Shown here one piece after another: positions 8,816 through 19,034 of a stretch of DNA of 64,000 bases. The stretch comes from JBAJNN01 sp036881905. Lineage in GTDB: Bacteria > Pseudomonadota > Alphaproteobacteria > Rhizobiales > Im1. Location of the stretch: assembly GCA_036881905.1 (NCBI GenBank), contig JBAJNN010000001.1:133177-197176 (forward strand), written 5' to 3'. Made by a program: the position numbers and the translations under genes. Positions within the stretch are counted from its first letter, which is position 1. Each line of letters opens with the position of its first letter. The notes under the pieces were generated by a model. The model saw nothing but the letters and a program-made list of their open reading frames with translations. It was not told the origin of the DNA and ran no database searches.

Positions 8816-9852
8816 GGAGCAACCCCGCTCATATTATCGCCTTGCGCGCTCGCGGCCATATTACGCGCTTGTTTGAGCGCGGCGATCAGGCTTGAGGGAT
8901 CGGCCCGTCCGCGCCCCGCCAGTGTCAGCGCCGTTCCATGGTCGGGAGAAGTGCGCACGAAGGGCAAGCCCAGCGTGCAGTTGACCCCGTCATGGAAGCC
9001 CAGCATCTTCACCGGAATCAGGGCTTGATCGTGATACATACAGATGCAAACATCATAAGCTGAACGGGCCTGCTCGTGGAACAGCGTATCGGCGGGAAAC
9101 GGCCCGGCCACATCAAGGCCATCATGGCGCAGTTGCTCAAGAGCGGGTTTTATAACGTCGCGTTCTTCGTGTCCAAGGCTTCCACCCTCACCGGCATGGG
9201 GGTTTAAGCCGGTCATGGCGATACGCGGCTGCGTCAGAGCGAAAAAATGCGCTAGATCTCGCGCTACAATGCGCGTTTGCGCGATAATGTCTTGCGTGCG
9301 CAATTTTTTCGCGACATCCCGCAACGGCATATGAATAGTGATGGGGACAACTTTCAGCCCCGGCGCCGTCACCATCATAACCGGTCTGGCGGTGTAACCG
9401 GCCTTGCAGGCAAGGGCTGCCAGAAACTCGGTATGGCCCGGATAGGCGAAACCGGCATTATAGAGAGTCTGTTTATGAATCGGATTGGTCACCATAGCCG
9501 ACGCCGTTGCCTTGAGAACCAACCCAACCGCGTGCTCTATGGAAGCGATAACCAAAGAGGCACTGGCCGGGGCGGGCCTCCCCGCCGTTATCGGCGCTTG
9601 GGCATCGAGCGCCATGACGGGCAAAGCCGCTTCCCACACCTTAACCACCGTCGCCGGATCGGACACACGAGCAATCGCAATATCAACGTCGAGAGCACGG
9701 GCGCGAGCCTCCAATATGCCGTTATCGCCAATAACCAGGAATGGCGGCACATCAAGGCTGTTGCGCCGTATCCAGGCGCCGATCGTAATATCGGGACCGA
9801 TCCCTGCCGGTTCGCCCATGGTCAAGGCGATAGGTTTTAGCGCTGTCATCAT
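8812..9852 (-). CDS. pdxA: 4-hydroxythreonine-4-phosphate dehydrogenase
   Basis: 346 residues. The start (PIALTMGEPAGIGPDI), a TNPIHKQTLYNAGF motif and the metal-binding MYHDQALIPVKMLGF segment are diagnostic. PdxA oxidises 4-phosphohydroxy-L-threonine with NAD in the DXP-dependent vitamin B6 pathway. It sits between surA and ksgA in the standard operon and overlaps ksgA by 4 bases. An adjacent ATG at 9849 is an equally possible start. Confidence 0.96.
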   Translation of the reverse strand: MMTALKPIALTMGEPAGIGPDITIGAWIRRNSLDVPPFLVIGDNGILEARARALDVDIAIARVSDPATVVKVWEAALPVMALDAQAPITAGRPAPASASLVIASIEHAVGLVLKATASAMVTNPIHKQTLYNAGFAYPGHTEFLAALACKAGYTARPVMMVTAPGLKVVPITIHMPLRDVAKKLRTQDIIAQTRIVARDLAHFFALTQPRIAMTGLNPHAGEGGSLGHEERDVIKPALEQLRHDGLDVAGPFPADTLFHEQARSAYDVCICMYHDQALIPVKMLGFHDGVNCTLGLPFVRTSPDHGTALTLAGRGRADPSSLIAALKQARNMAASAQGDNMSGVAP

Positions 9853-9900
9853 ATTGCGTGACGATGAATGAAAAGTTCCGCGCCCAACCGTAATTGCCCC

Positions 9901-10875
9901 TCAAGGCTTGTAGGATGGGACCTTGTAATCGATGAAAGCATTGCGCTTAAGATCGCGCAAATAACGTTGGCTATACATATCATAGCGCTCATTGATGATC
10001 ATGGCCTTAACATGTTTGCGGCTGATCGCGGGGGGAGAAACCAACCGCACGGCGCAAAATGCGATGAGCTGCAAACCGGCAGCCGATCGGGCAGGACCGA
10101 TGACGTGACCAGAACCGGCACTGTCCAGCGCTGTCCTCAAGGAGGCTGGAAGGTTGTCTGGTGCCACATCCACGGGATCGTGAATTTTGACGTCGAAAAC
10201 ACCCGATACCGCCTTATCCGTATCGGCACAGCCCGTGAAGCGTTTAATAATGCTCTGCGCTTCCAGGACGCGCGAATAAACCGCCTGTTTATTTGCGGAT
10301 GTTTCATCTTCCAAGGGAAGGTCAATTTCCTGAATCCTGTAGATTTTGCGCTTCTTGCGGGCGGGGTCCGCATTGATGGAAGCGAGGTGGCGGTCGATCT
10401 CATTCTTGCCGACTTCCGTGCTGATTTTGTAACGTGAGCTAAGAATACGATTCCAAGCCATGGCGACCATGATACGATTTTTCAACTCGTCGAGGGCGAT
10501 GCCATTCGCGGCGAGTTTCGCCTTCAGCCCGTCCACCGTCAGGCCGTTGGAGCGAGCCATGTTCGATAAGGCTTCATCGACGCTGCCGGCGGGAACGGAG
10601 ACTTTAAGCCTTTCGGCTTCAATCCGCTTAAGCTTATCCTCAATCAGTTCCTCCACAATAGCCCTACGTCTTCTCTCACCGCGTTCGTCTGCGGACAGCC
10701 CCGATATGTCATCAAGTTTCATGCGCTGGTCAACATCATAATCGGTAATGGGACGATCATCGACAGTGACCACAACACGTTGCTTGTCCTGAGCAAACGA
10801 TGCTGTGTTTACGTTCACGATAAGCGTAGCCACAACAAGTGGAAAACCCGCTATCTTCAGGAACTTAAAGAGCAT
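9901..10875 (-). CDS. surA: SurA-type periplasmic chaperone / peptidyl-prolyl isomerase
   Basis: 324 residues from ATG 10875, preceded by GGAGAAA at 9-11 bases; the N-terminus is a clean signal peptide (MLFKFLKIAGFPLVV...ASFAQ). The upstream in-frame ATG at 10923 would bury that signal and lacks a ribosome site. A SurA N-domain follows (VVVTVDDRPITDYDVDQRM, EELIEDKLKRIEAERL). The later part is weakly like a parvulin domain and appears reduced, as in many alphaproteobacterial SurA proteins. The role is delivery of outer-membrane proteins, including LptD, whose gene is immediately upstream. Confidence 0.85.
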   Translation of the reverse strand: MLFKFLKIAGFPLVVATLIVNVNTASFAQDKQRVVVTVDDRPITDYDVDQRMKLDDISGLSADERGERRRRAIVEELIEDKLKRIEAERLKVSVPAGSVDEALSNMARSNGLTVDGLKAKLAANGIALDELKNRIMVAMAWNRILSSRYKISTEVGKNEIDRHLASINADPARKKRKIYRIQEIDLPLEDETSANKQAVYSRVLEAQSIIKRFTGCADTDKAVSGVFDVKIHDPVDVAPDNLPASLRTALDSAGSGHVIGPARSAAGLQLIAFCAVRLVSPPAISRKHVKAMIINERYDMYSQRYLRDLKRNAFIDYKVPSYKP

Positions 10876-10943
10876 TTGTCCGTGTTTTTCTCCGTTGAAT
10901 ATGCTTTGAAATAAGCTCGTCATGAGAACGATCATAGCTAGTA

Positions 10944-13220
10944 TCAATGCAGCAACTGCCGCTTTTCGATCCAATCGGGGTCGACGCTGAAGGAGACACC
11001 GCCAAGGGAGCGAAAACCGATGGTAATCGCGATGGAATGGCCGGGTTTGACATCGCGATCTCTGGTGAAGTCGCTCAAATAAGCCAGGCGGACCGATACG
11101 CAATCGCCATTATAGTCAATGCCGATGCTGTTATCGATCCAGGACCTCCCCCTAATATCATACCGCAAACCACCGAACACGGTCCATTTTGGAGACAGGT
11201 CAAGGGAAATTTGTCCCGCGACTTGTTTGTCGGCCTCATTGTGCCCATAGGCAACAGCTTTGTCGATATCAACATAGTCGATCCCGGCGTCGAAACGAGA
11301 GAAGCTGGCGATCAGGCCGATATCCTGGGCCTTGAAGTCCAATGTCGCATCATCGAGGCGGGCCTTATAAATCATTGCGCAATCGTCGCTCGGTTGCAGC
11401 GTTAACGCGGTCACGATGTCTGAACGGTTCCCTTCGAGACCTGAGCCTTGCGCAAAATTATTATGGCCGGAAAGATGAAACGATTCGCCAAGGTCGAGTT
11501 TGGCGAAACCGCCATTGGGCGTCACCAGAGCATAGGTGAAGCCGAGCATTGCTCTCGTGCCCTGCTCATGGCGATCAAGGCCCGAGAAGCGATTATGCGA
11601 AAACAGATTGGCGTCGGTGAAATCGAGGGCAATCGAATCCTCATTGGGCAGGTCATCGTGATCTCCCCCATCGGGCGCTGCAATCAGCTGGGCTTTAGGG
11701 GACACGATGTGCCGTCCAAACCGGTCTTGGCGTATGAATGGCCAGTTTAAGGAGACCCCGATATCCGGTGTCAGATGCCCCGTCAGCTTTTCATCGCCAT
11801 TTTGTGTGTAATGGTAAAGGTCGCCGCGCAAATCGGCAAAAGGCGTAACCACTTGGCCCATGGCAGTCACAATGCGGCGCTGCCAGCCCAATGTGCCGAC
11901 AATGCGTGTCGTATCCGTGCCCTGATTGGCAGATCGATAAAAGGGGACTGGTCGGCGGCGATGCAGAGAGTAAAAATTGGTGTCGATACTCATTTCGCCG
12001 CCCAAAACCGCATGGTCGAGGGTCATATTATGGCGAATCGAAGGCACGATGTAGGGATCAAAAGACAACCTGTCTTCACCGCGTAACCCACGAAAATTAT
12101 AGATGAAGGCAGACAGGCTGTTGCGGTCGTCAATGCCGGAGAGATGGATTTCATTGGTGAGTTGGTCGGACGGGTCGATTTTGTAGCGACGCATGAAAGT
12201 ATCATCGCTCACCTCGGTGATATCCCATCCCCAGCTCCATTTCCGACTGATGTTGAAATTACCGATGCTGTGAACAAAACCGCGTAACCGCCGGTCGCCG
12301 GGAGACGGTTGGTCGGTATCCGTCTGGTAAAGACCGCCGATATCGAGCATATAGTGGCCGTTTTTCATCCGATGGCGCCATTCGCCACGCAACAGCGGCC
12401 CCTGGCTGGTGATGATGGTCGGTCTGAACGTGAAATCATAATAAGGTGAGAGAGCCCAGAAATAGGGAATCTCAAGCCCCAGACCATAATCGGTTGACAC
12501 AATAGGTTTCGGCTTTAAAAAACCGGACTGGCGTTTGACAAACGGGTCCGCATTGCGGAAGAATGGCAGATAGAATATCGGTATTCCGAACATCTTGAAA
12601 GTCGCGTCTTCATATGTGATCCGATGAGTGTTTTCATCATGGGTCGCCTTGCGCGCCCTGACTTGCCAGGTCGGCGGCTCCTTGCCCGCGTTGTGGCAAA
12701 TCTTGCAGGCGGTGTAGGTGACATGTTCGTAGATCGTAACGTGACCGTCCCGTCGGCGGGCATATTGCGCGGTCAATGTCGCATCGTTCGCGAGCAGGAG
12801 TTTGAGATGCCGCGCAAATCCCTCGCGAAATCGGTTCTTGAGCACCGCATTTTCGGCCGTTAACCTGTTACCGTCAGAATCCCTGAAAGCGACCTCGCCG
12901 CTGGCCTTCATCGTGTCGTTGCGTTTGTCATAAACAAGCTTTCGCGCCTCCAGCTCATAAGAACCATAAGTCAGGCGAACCCTACCGGTTGCGGTCGCGA
13001 TTTCATTGCGCCCGTCATAGGAGATGCGATCGGCAAAGACACGGACCGGCGTCCCCTGCGGCATCGCTGCAATGTGAGAAACGGAAGCCCCGGCACCGCC
13101 AGGAGAGGAGAAAACAAGTGCCGCGCCGCAGCAGACGACCAGAAAAACAGACCTGAACAATTGCCTTGCGTTCCGGCGCGAGCTGCAAGGCGCTCGAATA
13201 CAAGGGGTTGAACAGACCAT
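10944..13220 (-). CDS. lptD: LPS-assembly outer-membrane protein LptD
   Basis: 758 residues: N-terminal signal region, an OstA/LptA-like beta-jellyroll (residues about 58-180, with VRVFADRISYDGRNEIATA), then the C-terminal beta-barrel rich in alternating aromatic residues. The IFYLPFFRNADP segment is typical. LptD with LptE inserts lipopolysaccharide into the outer leaflet, so the cell probably makes LPS. It is the first gene of the lptD-surA-pdxA-ksgA unit. The lptF/lptG permease genes that often precede it are absent here; an AT-rich 180-base gap separates it from paaZ. The start is chosen as the longest frame; a later start is possible. Confidence 0.92.
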   Translation of the reverse strand: MVCSTPCIRAPCSSRRNARQLFRSVFLVVCCGAALVFSSPGGAGASVSHIAAMPQGTPVRVFADRISYDGRNEIATATGRVRLTYGSYELEARKLVYDKRNDTMKASGEVAFRDSDGNRLTAENAVLKNRFREGFARHLKLLLANDATLTAQYARRRDGHVTIYEHVTYTACKICHNAGKEPPTWQVRARKATHDENTHRITYEDATFKMFGIPIFYLPFFRNADPFVKRQSGFLKPKPIVSTDYGLGLEIPYFWALSPYYDFTFRPTIITSQGPLLRGEWRHRMKNGHYMLDIGGLYQTDTDQPSPGDRRLRGFVHSIGNFNISRKWSWGWDITEVSDDTFMRRYKIDPSDQLTNEIHLSGIDDRNSLSAFIYNFRGLRGEDRLSFDPYIVPSIRHNMTLDHAVLGGEMSIDTNFYSLHRRRPVPFYRSANQGTDTTRIVGTLGWQRRIVTAMGQVVTPFADLRGDLYHYTQNGDEKLTGHLTPDIGVSLNWPFIRQDRFGRHIVSPKAQLIAAPDGGDHDDLPNEDSIALDFTDANLFSHNRFSGLDRHEQGTRAMLGFTYALVTPNGGFAKLDLGESFHLSGHNNFAQGSGLEGNRSDIVTALTLQPSDDCAMIYKARLDDATLDFKAQDIGLIASFSRFDAGIDYVDIDKAVAYGHNEADKQVAGQISLDLSPKWTVFGGLRYDIRGRSWIDNSIGIDYNGDCVSVRLAYLSDFTRDRDVKPGHSIAITIGFRSLGGVSFSVDPDWIEKRQLLH

Positions 13221-13407
13221 GGCGCAGACCCATTGATTTCATCCACTTTTCGAGAGCAGATCTTTTATCCGTATGAGATGAGAAAATCACTGAAAATAAA
13301 ACACGTTATCTAATTTTTTAACAAAAATTATGAGATAAGAAAAATATTATCGCGCCGCAATGAACCGAGCCAAACACTCCCTCTCGTCCTTGAATTCAGA
13401 TATGCAA

Positions 13408-15438
13408 TCAGTTTTTATTCATCGTCAGCAACTCATATTCTGCAACCAAATCGTCATGCTGATTGGTGATGGCCACGTGCCAGCGAACCTCGCCATAATC
13501 GTCATTGCGTCTGGTTTTCTGGCCGACGGTGAGCCGCACCTTGATGCTGTCCGCAGGTGCAACCGGTTTTATGAAACGCAGGCTTTCAAGACCGGTATTG
13601 GCCAGAACCGGGCCCGGATTGGGATCGACAAACAGACCGGCGGCAAAACTTAAGAGCAGATAGCCATGGGCGACGCGGCCCTCGAAAAACGGGTTGGCGG
13701 CGGCGGCATCCTCATCCATATGGGCGTAGAAGGTGTCGCCGGTGAACTGGGCGAAATGTTCTATATCGCCTAAGGTAATGACGCGCGGCCCGGTATGGAT
13801 CGTCTCGCCGATGGCAAGCTCCGCGAACTTACGCCTGAAAGGGTGAACCGGCCCTTTGATTTCCTCAGCCCCCGGCACCCATTTCCCCCCGATGGCGGTG
13901 AGAATATCCGGGCTTGCCTGCACGGCGGTGCGCTGCATATAGCGCATCACGCCGCGTATGCCGCCCATCTCCTCGGCCCCGCCGGCCCGGCCCGGCCCCC
14001 CATGCACCAAATGAGGCAGGGGCGAGCCATGGCCGGTGCTCTCCCTCATGGAGTCGCGGTCATTGAAATAAAGCCTGCCATGCCAGGCGCCGACGCCAAG
14101 CGCCAGCTTACGCGCGACAGCGCCGTCATGGGTAATGACCGAGGCCACCAGCGATCCCTTGCCCCGGTTGGCCAGGGTAATAGCGTGGTCGAGATCGCGA
14201 TAGCCCATGATCGTGGCAACCGGTCCGAAGGCTTCCGTGTCATGGATGCGTTCGGCGGCATCGGGATCGGCGCAGTGAAACAGCATCGGCGGCACGAAGG
14301 CCCCCTTCGCGGCATCGGCGCCGTGGACGACAAAATCATTGAAGTTGCCGAAAACCCTCTCGGCCTCGCTCTCAAGACTCCGCGCCTTTTCGAGCACATC
14401 ATGCTTTTGGGCATTTGAGATCAGGGGCCCCATATGGGTGGTTTCCAGCCGCGGGTCGCCGATTTGTGTTTTGGCAAGGCGTGTGCCGAGCGCCTTGATC
14501 GCCGCGCCGACATGGGCTTCGGGCGCAATGATTCGCCGGATGGCGGTGCATTTCTGCCCGGCCTTGGTGGTCATCTCGCGCTGGACCTCCTTGATGAAAA
14601 GACCGAACTCTTCCGTGCCCGGAATGGCGTCCGGACCCAGAATCGAGGCGTTGAGACTGTCCTGTTCGGCCACGAAGCGGATCGAATTTCGCAAGATGTG
14701 CGGCGCCGAACGCAATTTTAACGCAGTGTCCGCCGAACCGGTGAAACTGATGATATCCTGCATATCCAACCGCTCCATCATGTCGCCTAAACTCCCGCAG
14801 ACAAGTTGCAGCGCACCTTGGGGGAGAATATTGCTGTCAATGATCGCTTGTGCGCAGGCTTGCGCGACATAACATGACGCCGTGGCCGGTTTGACGATGG
14901 CGGGGACGCCGGCAAGCAAGGTGGGGGCGAGTTTTTCGAGCATCCCCCAGACCGGGAAGTTGAAGGCGTTGATGTGAAGGGCAACTCCTCGCAACGGGGT
15001 GCAGATATGTTGGCCCAGGAAGCTGCCCTTGCGGCTGATATGCTCAACATCTCCGTCGAGATAGACCTGACCGTCGGGCAATTCGCGACGCCCTTTCGAG
15101 GCAAAGACGAACAGAGTGCCGATACCACCATCGACGTCGATCATACTGTCTTTGCGGGTTGCCCCGGTCTGGAATGAAAGCTCGTAGAGAAGCTGTTTGT
15201 TGTCGTTGAGATGGCCGGCAAGCGCCTTGAGCATGCGGGCGCGGTCATGAAAATCCAGTCTCCGCAGCTTCGGCCCACCGATAGTGCGGGCGTAATCGAG
15301 CATTTCCCCGACATCGAGTTTGGCGTCACCGACCTCGGCGATCACCTCTCCGGTGACGGCGCTGGCGATGGGACGGGTGCTTTTCCCGGGGGGAAGCCAT
15401 TCACCGGCGGCAAAGGATTTTATCCCTGATACGGACAT
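13408..15438 (-). CDS. paaZ: Bifunctional oxepin-CoA hydrolase / 3-oxo-5,6-didehydrosuberyl-CoA semialdehyde dehydrogenase
   Basis: 676 residues from ATG 15438, which follows AGAGGAAAGG; the upstream in-frame ATG at 15510 adds an unlike stretch. Residues about 1-520 form an aldehyde dehydrogenase (NFPVWGMLEKLAPTLLAG, FTGSADTALKLR, catalytic Cys in AGQKCTAIRR). Residues about 540-676 are a MaoC-like hotdog hydratase (ITLGDIEHFAQFTGD, GRVAHGYLLLSFAAGLF). In phenylacetate catabolism the MaoC domain opens the oxepin-CoA ring and the dehydrogenase oxidises the resulting aldehyde. It is oriented away from the other paa genes and preceded by a long intergenic region. Confidence 0.95.
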   Translation of the reverse strand: MSVSGIKSFAAGEWLPPGKSTRPIASAVTGEVIAEVGDAKLDVGEMLDYARTIGGPKLRRLDFHDRARMLKALAGHLNDNKQLLYELSFQTGATRKDSMIDVDGGIGTLFVFASKGRRELPDGQVYLDGDVEHISRKGSFLGQHICTPLRGVALHINAFNFPVWGMLEKLAPTLLAGVPAIVKPATASCYVAQACAQAIIDSNILPQGALQLVCGSLGDMMERLDMQDIISFTGSADTALKLRSAPHILRNSIRFVAEQDSLNASILGPDAIPGTEEFGLFIKEVQREMTTKAGQKCTAIRRIIAPEAHVGAAIKALGTRLAKTQIGDPRLETTHMGPLISNAQKHDVLEKARSLESEAERVFGNFNDFVVHGADAAKGAFVPPMLFHCADPDAAERIHDTEAFGPVATIMGYRDLDHAITLANRGKGSLVASVITHDGAVARKLALGVGAWHGRLYFNDRDSMRESTGHGSPLPHLVHGGPGRAGGAEEMGGIRGVMRYMQRTAVQASPDILTAIGGKWVPGAEEIKGPVHPFRRKFAELAIGETIHTGPRVITLGDIEHFAQFTGDTFYAHMDEDAAAANPFFEGRVAHGYLLLSFAAGLFVDPNPGPVLANTGLESLRFIKPVAPADSIKVRLTVGQKTRRNDDYGEVRWHVAITNQHDDLVAEYELLTMNKN

Positions 15439-16109
15439 GTTCGCCTTTCCTCTAAGAATTTGAATTTTTACCCATGTAGAATTTGTATTATAGAATTGAG
15501 AGGCTTTCAATGTCCAGTTCGGGTTCGTGCGCCGTCAGTTGCGTCATATGAAGAGCGATTTCGGATTTGTCATCGCTTTTCGTGTCTGAATGCCATGCCT
15601 TAAGCGCTTATCTCCGGAGAAATCTGTTTTGAACAATATTGTGTCATTGCAATCTGTTATCCCGATCAGCCCTACTCCTTAACAGCATTGATGTTTGACA
15701 GGACATTTAAACTCTGCCACAATAAATATTAGGTAGTTTTTCTAGCAGTGCATCATGCAAGGGTTTCGTGGATAATTCGTTAACCCTCACAAGGGGAATA
15801 GAAGTTGGATTCGTTACGTTCAAATTGAGGGCCTCTCCTGAAAACCCGTTTAATCTGTATAGCCAGAAACACCATTGACCACTGGATGGTGGAAGACAAA
15901 ACCTGATTAAAAGAAAAATATCTAATAAATTATATTTCTAATAATATTGTTACGGATGAAAAAAATTATAAAATATATTTATATGTTGCATTTTGTATTT
16001 GGAATTTTCATTTTTGTAATTTTCGGGTAGTGGCTCTTTAGAAATTTCAACAGCCTTTAGGTCAAAACAATGAAACAAATGACAGACAGAAAATCACAAA
16101 GCTCCTATA
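15439..16109. other. Gene-poor AT-rich intergenic region upstream of paaZ
   Basis: About 670 bases with no convincing open frame on either strand. Composition becomes strongly AT-rich toward 15900-16060. It must carry the paaZ promoter (minus strand, near 15440-15550), but I could not pick confident -35/-10 boxes or a palindrome resembling a PaaR/PaaX operator. Confidence 0.5.
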
Positions 16110-16694
16110 ATGCAAAAAACAGAATTTATTATATACTGCTCGGTGATATTTGCGGTATAGATCGTGCCCGGCTCCCGTATGGCACTGGCTTTTGCGGAAA
16201 GTGCGTCCAGGAAAATCGGGGGCGCGTTGCCGGCAGGTTTGGGAAATACGGTCGCCTCCTTAAATCAGACAGCGATAGCATTACTGATCTTTAAATCTTT
16301 TGTTTATTTTACAGAAAATCTGATCGACACCATTCAATTTATCGGATCAATTTATATAGCGTATATAGGGTACAATTTTATTCGGCATGGTGAAAAATTT
16401 TCAATTGAAAAGGATTGCGATGATGGGACCAAGCATGGCATAATTTCTCGTTTTTCAAAAAGGTTTTTGATCACATTTTTCAATCCGAAGGCAATATTAT
16501 TCTTTGTTGCATTGTTTCCAAAATTTACAGAGTCTATCCATATAGGTAAATTTATCGAACTAAGTTATCTGTTTTTCCTTATAGTGATAATGGCGCTAGC
16601 TTGTTTCTTGCTTTACGGCTTTTTAGGGCATATCCTGTTCAAAGTTTCTAATAGGAATTATATAATAAATATATTATTCCAATTTTATGAATAA
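16110..16694 (+). pseudogene. LysE/RhtB-family amino-acid exporter, nonsense and internally deleted
   Basis: From ATG 16110 the frame encodes a LysE-like N-terminus but hits TAG at 16158-16160, just before the PGSRMALAFAESASRK motif (normally PGPGM). The same frame continues to 16694 with FFNPKAILFFVALFPKF, the conserved second half. Between AIA and LLIFKSF, near 16285-16295, about ten residues that relatives have appear to be missing. Both defects point to an inactive gene. The DNA is AT-rich, unlike the flanking paa genes, suggesting an acquired exporter that has since decayed. It is the second broken RhtB-type exporter in this window. Confidence 0.72.
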
Positions 16695-16873
16695 ATTTAA
16701 TGGTGCTATCTTTTGCAGAAATTTCAAAACTGTTATCTAAAAATTTTTAAGTTCCATAATATAATAAATCTAAAAAATTCAAAAAAAGGAATCGTGTGGA
16801 TCATAAAGATTTTTAAAATTGTCCTGACGGTTTGAACCGCTATGCCACTCCTGATTCTTTTAAAGATACCAGA

Positions 16874-18931
16874 TCACGGTTTTCCTCGGGCCTTCAGTTG
16901 GTGTGCAATGGTCCATGACAGCGGGTTTTCCTCCACCACCCCAGCCATCGTCGCCGCGATCGTTCCCCACCCGACCGTGTCGGCATGAAACATCGGCCCG
17001 CCGCGCCAGCGCGGAAAACCATATCCGTGCAGCTGGACCATGTCGATGGCCTCTGAGGTCTCGGCAATGCCTTCTTCGAGAATCAACGCCCCCTCATTGA
17101 TCATAACCGCCAGCAGCCGCGCCGCAATCTCTCGTGATGTCATGGCCCGGCGGGGTATTCCATGGCGGGTGGAATAGGATAAAATAATATCTTCGACAAT
17201 CGGTGACCGGGTCATGGAATTCGGACCACTGGGATAATCATACCACCCTTTGCCGCCGTGTCTGCCAAGACGCCCGGCCTCACACAACGTGTCGGCGATC
17301 GTGACATAGCGTCGGTCGCGATTCCGCCTGGGGGTTTTCGCCTTGCGATGGGCCCAGGCTATCTGCAGGCCCCCCATATCCTGGGCCTGAAACGGCCCCA
17401 TCGCGAAGCCGAAATCCCGCATGGCAGCATCTATTTCATGCGGCAGGGCGCCATCGGCCAGAAGATATTCCGCCTCGCGCCGATAGGCGGCGAGCATACG
17501 GTTACCAATGAACCCGTCACAAATTCCGGCCAGAATCGGAATCTTGCGCAACCGCTTGCCAAGAGCGAAGGCCGTCGCCAGCGTGTCGGCGCCGGTGGCT
17601 TCCATGCGCACCACTTCCAACAGTCTCATGATATGGGCCGGGCTGAAGAAATGCAGACCCAAACAGCGGTCGGGACCATCAATGCCGGCGAAAATCGCCT
17701 CCGGATCAAGGTAGGAGGTGTTGGTCGCCAAAATGGCGTCACGCGCCATGATAGCCGCCAGTGCCTGAAAAACCTCCCTTTTGACATCAATGTCCTCGAA
17801 AACCACCTCGATGGCGAGGTCATGCCCGGCGGCGGCTTCATAGTCGGTGGTGGTGACAAATCGCGCTTTCATTTCTTCAAGCGCGGTTTTGTCGATTTTC
17901 CCGCGCCTGAGCGCTCCTTCAAGGTGGGTGTGAACCCGCTCGCGGGCATTTTCCGCGGCATCGACGTTACGTTCCATCAGCGTAACCGACAGCCCCGCCA
18001 GCACGGCGGCGGTGGCAATACCGGCCCCCATCAGCCCGCCGCCGATAACCGCCATGCGGTCGATCGCGCGCGCCGTTCCGCCCTTGATGGCGGCAGGCTT
18101 GGCCACCGAACGCTCGGCGAAAAAAGCATAACGCAGCGCTTTGGATTCGGTGGAATCGCGCAGTTTCAGATGCAGGGCGCGTTCCTTTGGCTGCCCCTCC
18201 TCGAAGGGAAGTAAAGACCATTGGATCGCCGCGAAATTATGCAAGGGAGAGTGCTGACCGCGCGCCTTTTTGACGAGAGCCAGGCGTTCGGTCTCCAACC
18301 TTTGCGCACACAGTGGAACCACCGCCCGCTCGCACAGTTTCGCCGGACGCTGCAGCCGTTCCGCCACAAAATCTTCCGCCGCCTTGCGTGGATCACCGCT
18401 GATGATCCGATCGATCCCACCGGCCTCGAACATGGTTCGCGCATCGACGATTCTACCGCCCGCGGCCATGGCGATTGCAAGCTCCATGCCGACGAGACGG
18501 GGCAAACGCTGGGATCCTCCGGCGCCTGGAACAAGCCCGACCTTGACTTCGGGTAGCGCAAAACGGGTGCCCTTAACGGCGATGCGCCAGGCGCACCCCA
18601 TCGCCAGCTCCAGCCCGCCGCCGAAGACATTGCCGTGCATGGCGGCAAGAACGGGAACCGGACTGTCTTCGAGCACCTGGACGACATCGGGCAAATCGGG
18701 CTTTGCCGGTGGAGCATCGAATTCGGACATGTCGCCGCCGGCGATAAAACTTCGTCCCGCGCAGAGCAAAACCGCCGCCTGCACCTCCTCGCCCCCGGCG
18801 GCAATTCCGGTGATAGCGGATTGAAGCCCGGCGCGGACCGCCGTCGAGGTCGCATTGACCGGCGGGTTATCAACCACAACCCAAGCGATACGATTTTTGA
18901 ATTCGACGCTAACGACTTCAGACGGAGGCAT
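16874..18931 (-). CDS. Fused enoyl-CoA hydratase / 3-hydroxyacyl-CoA dehydrogenase
   Basis: 685 residues. An N-terminal crotonase domain (about 5-190; oxyanion-hole segments AGGDMSEF and NVFGGGLELAMGC, plus LPEVKVGLVPGAGGSQRLPRL with catalytic Glu context) is joined to an NAD-binding hydroxyacyl-CoA dehydrogenase (Rossmann motif IGGGLMGAGIATAAVLAG near 292) and its C-terminal domains. This is the FadJ/FadB-like layout. Separate paaF and paaH are not seen in the window, so this protein probably performs hydration of 2,3-dehydroadipyl-CoA and oxidation of 3-hydroxyadipyl-CoA; a general beta-oxidation role is the alternative. It is divergent from paaG across about 100 bases. Confidence 0.9.
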   Translation of the reverse strand: MPPSEVVSVEFKNRIAWVVVDNPPVNATSTAVRAGLQSAITGIAAGGEEVQAAVLLCAGRSFIAGGDMSEFDAPPAKPDLPDVVQVLEDSPVPVLAAMHGNVFGGGLELAMGCAWRIAVKGTRFALPEVKVGLVPGAGGSQRLPRLVGMELAIAMAAGGRIVDARTMFEAGGIDRIISGDPRKAAEDFVAERLQRPAKLCERAVVPLCAQRLETERLALVKKARGQHSPLHNFAAIQWSLLPFEEGQPKERALHLKLRDSTESKALRYAFFAERSVAKPAAIKGGTARAIDRMAVIGGGLMGAGIATAAVLAGLSVTLMERNVDAAENARERVHTHLEGALRRGKIDKTALEEMKARFVTTTDYEAAAGHDLAIEVVFEDIDVKREVFQALAAIMARDAILATNTSYLDPEAIFAGIDGPDRCLGLHFFSPAHIMRLLEVVRMEATGADTLATAFALGKRLRKIPILAGICDGFIGNRMLAAYRREAEYLLADGALPHEIDAAMRDFGFAMGPFQAQDMGGLQIAWAHRKAKTPRRNRDRRYVTIADTLCEAGRLGRHGGKGWYDYPSGPNSMTRSPIVEDIILSYSTRHGIPRRAMTSREIAARLLAVMINEGALILEEGIAETSEAIDMVQLHGYGFPRWRGGPMFHADTVGWGTIAATMAGVVEENPLSWTIAHQLKARGKP

Positions 18932-19034
18932 TCAACCTATCTCCAATGAGCGAGAATTGTCAGTTTAGTAGTTAATTGAAAAACCGGATGGTGTATAGAA
19001 GGGCATTATTGGGTTCATGAGCTGGAGGCACGGC

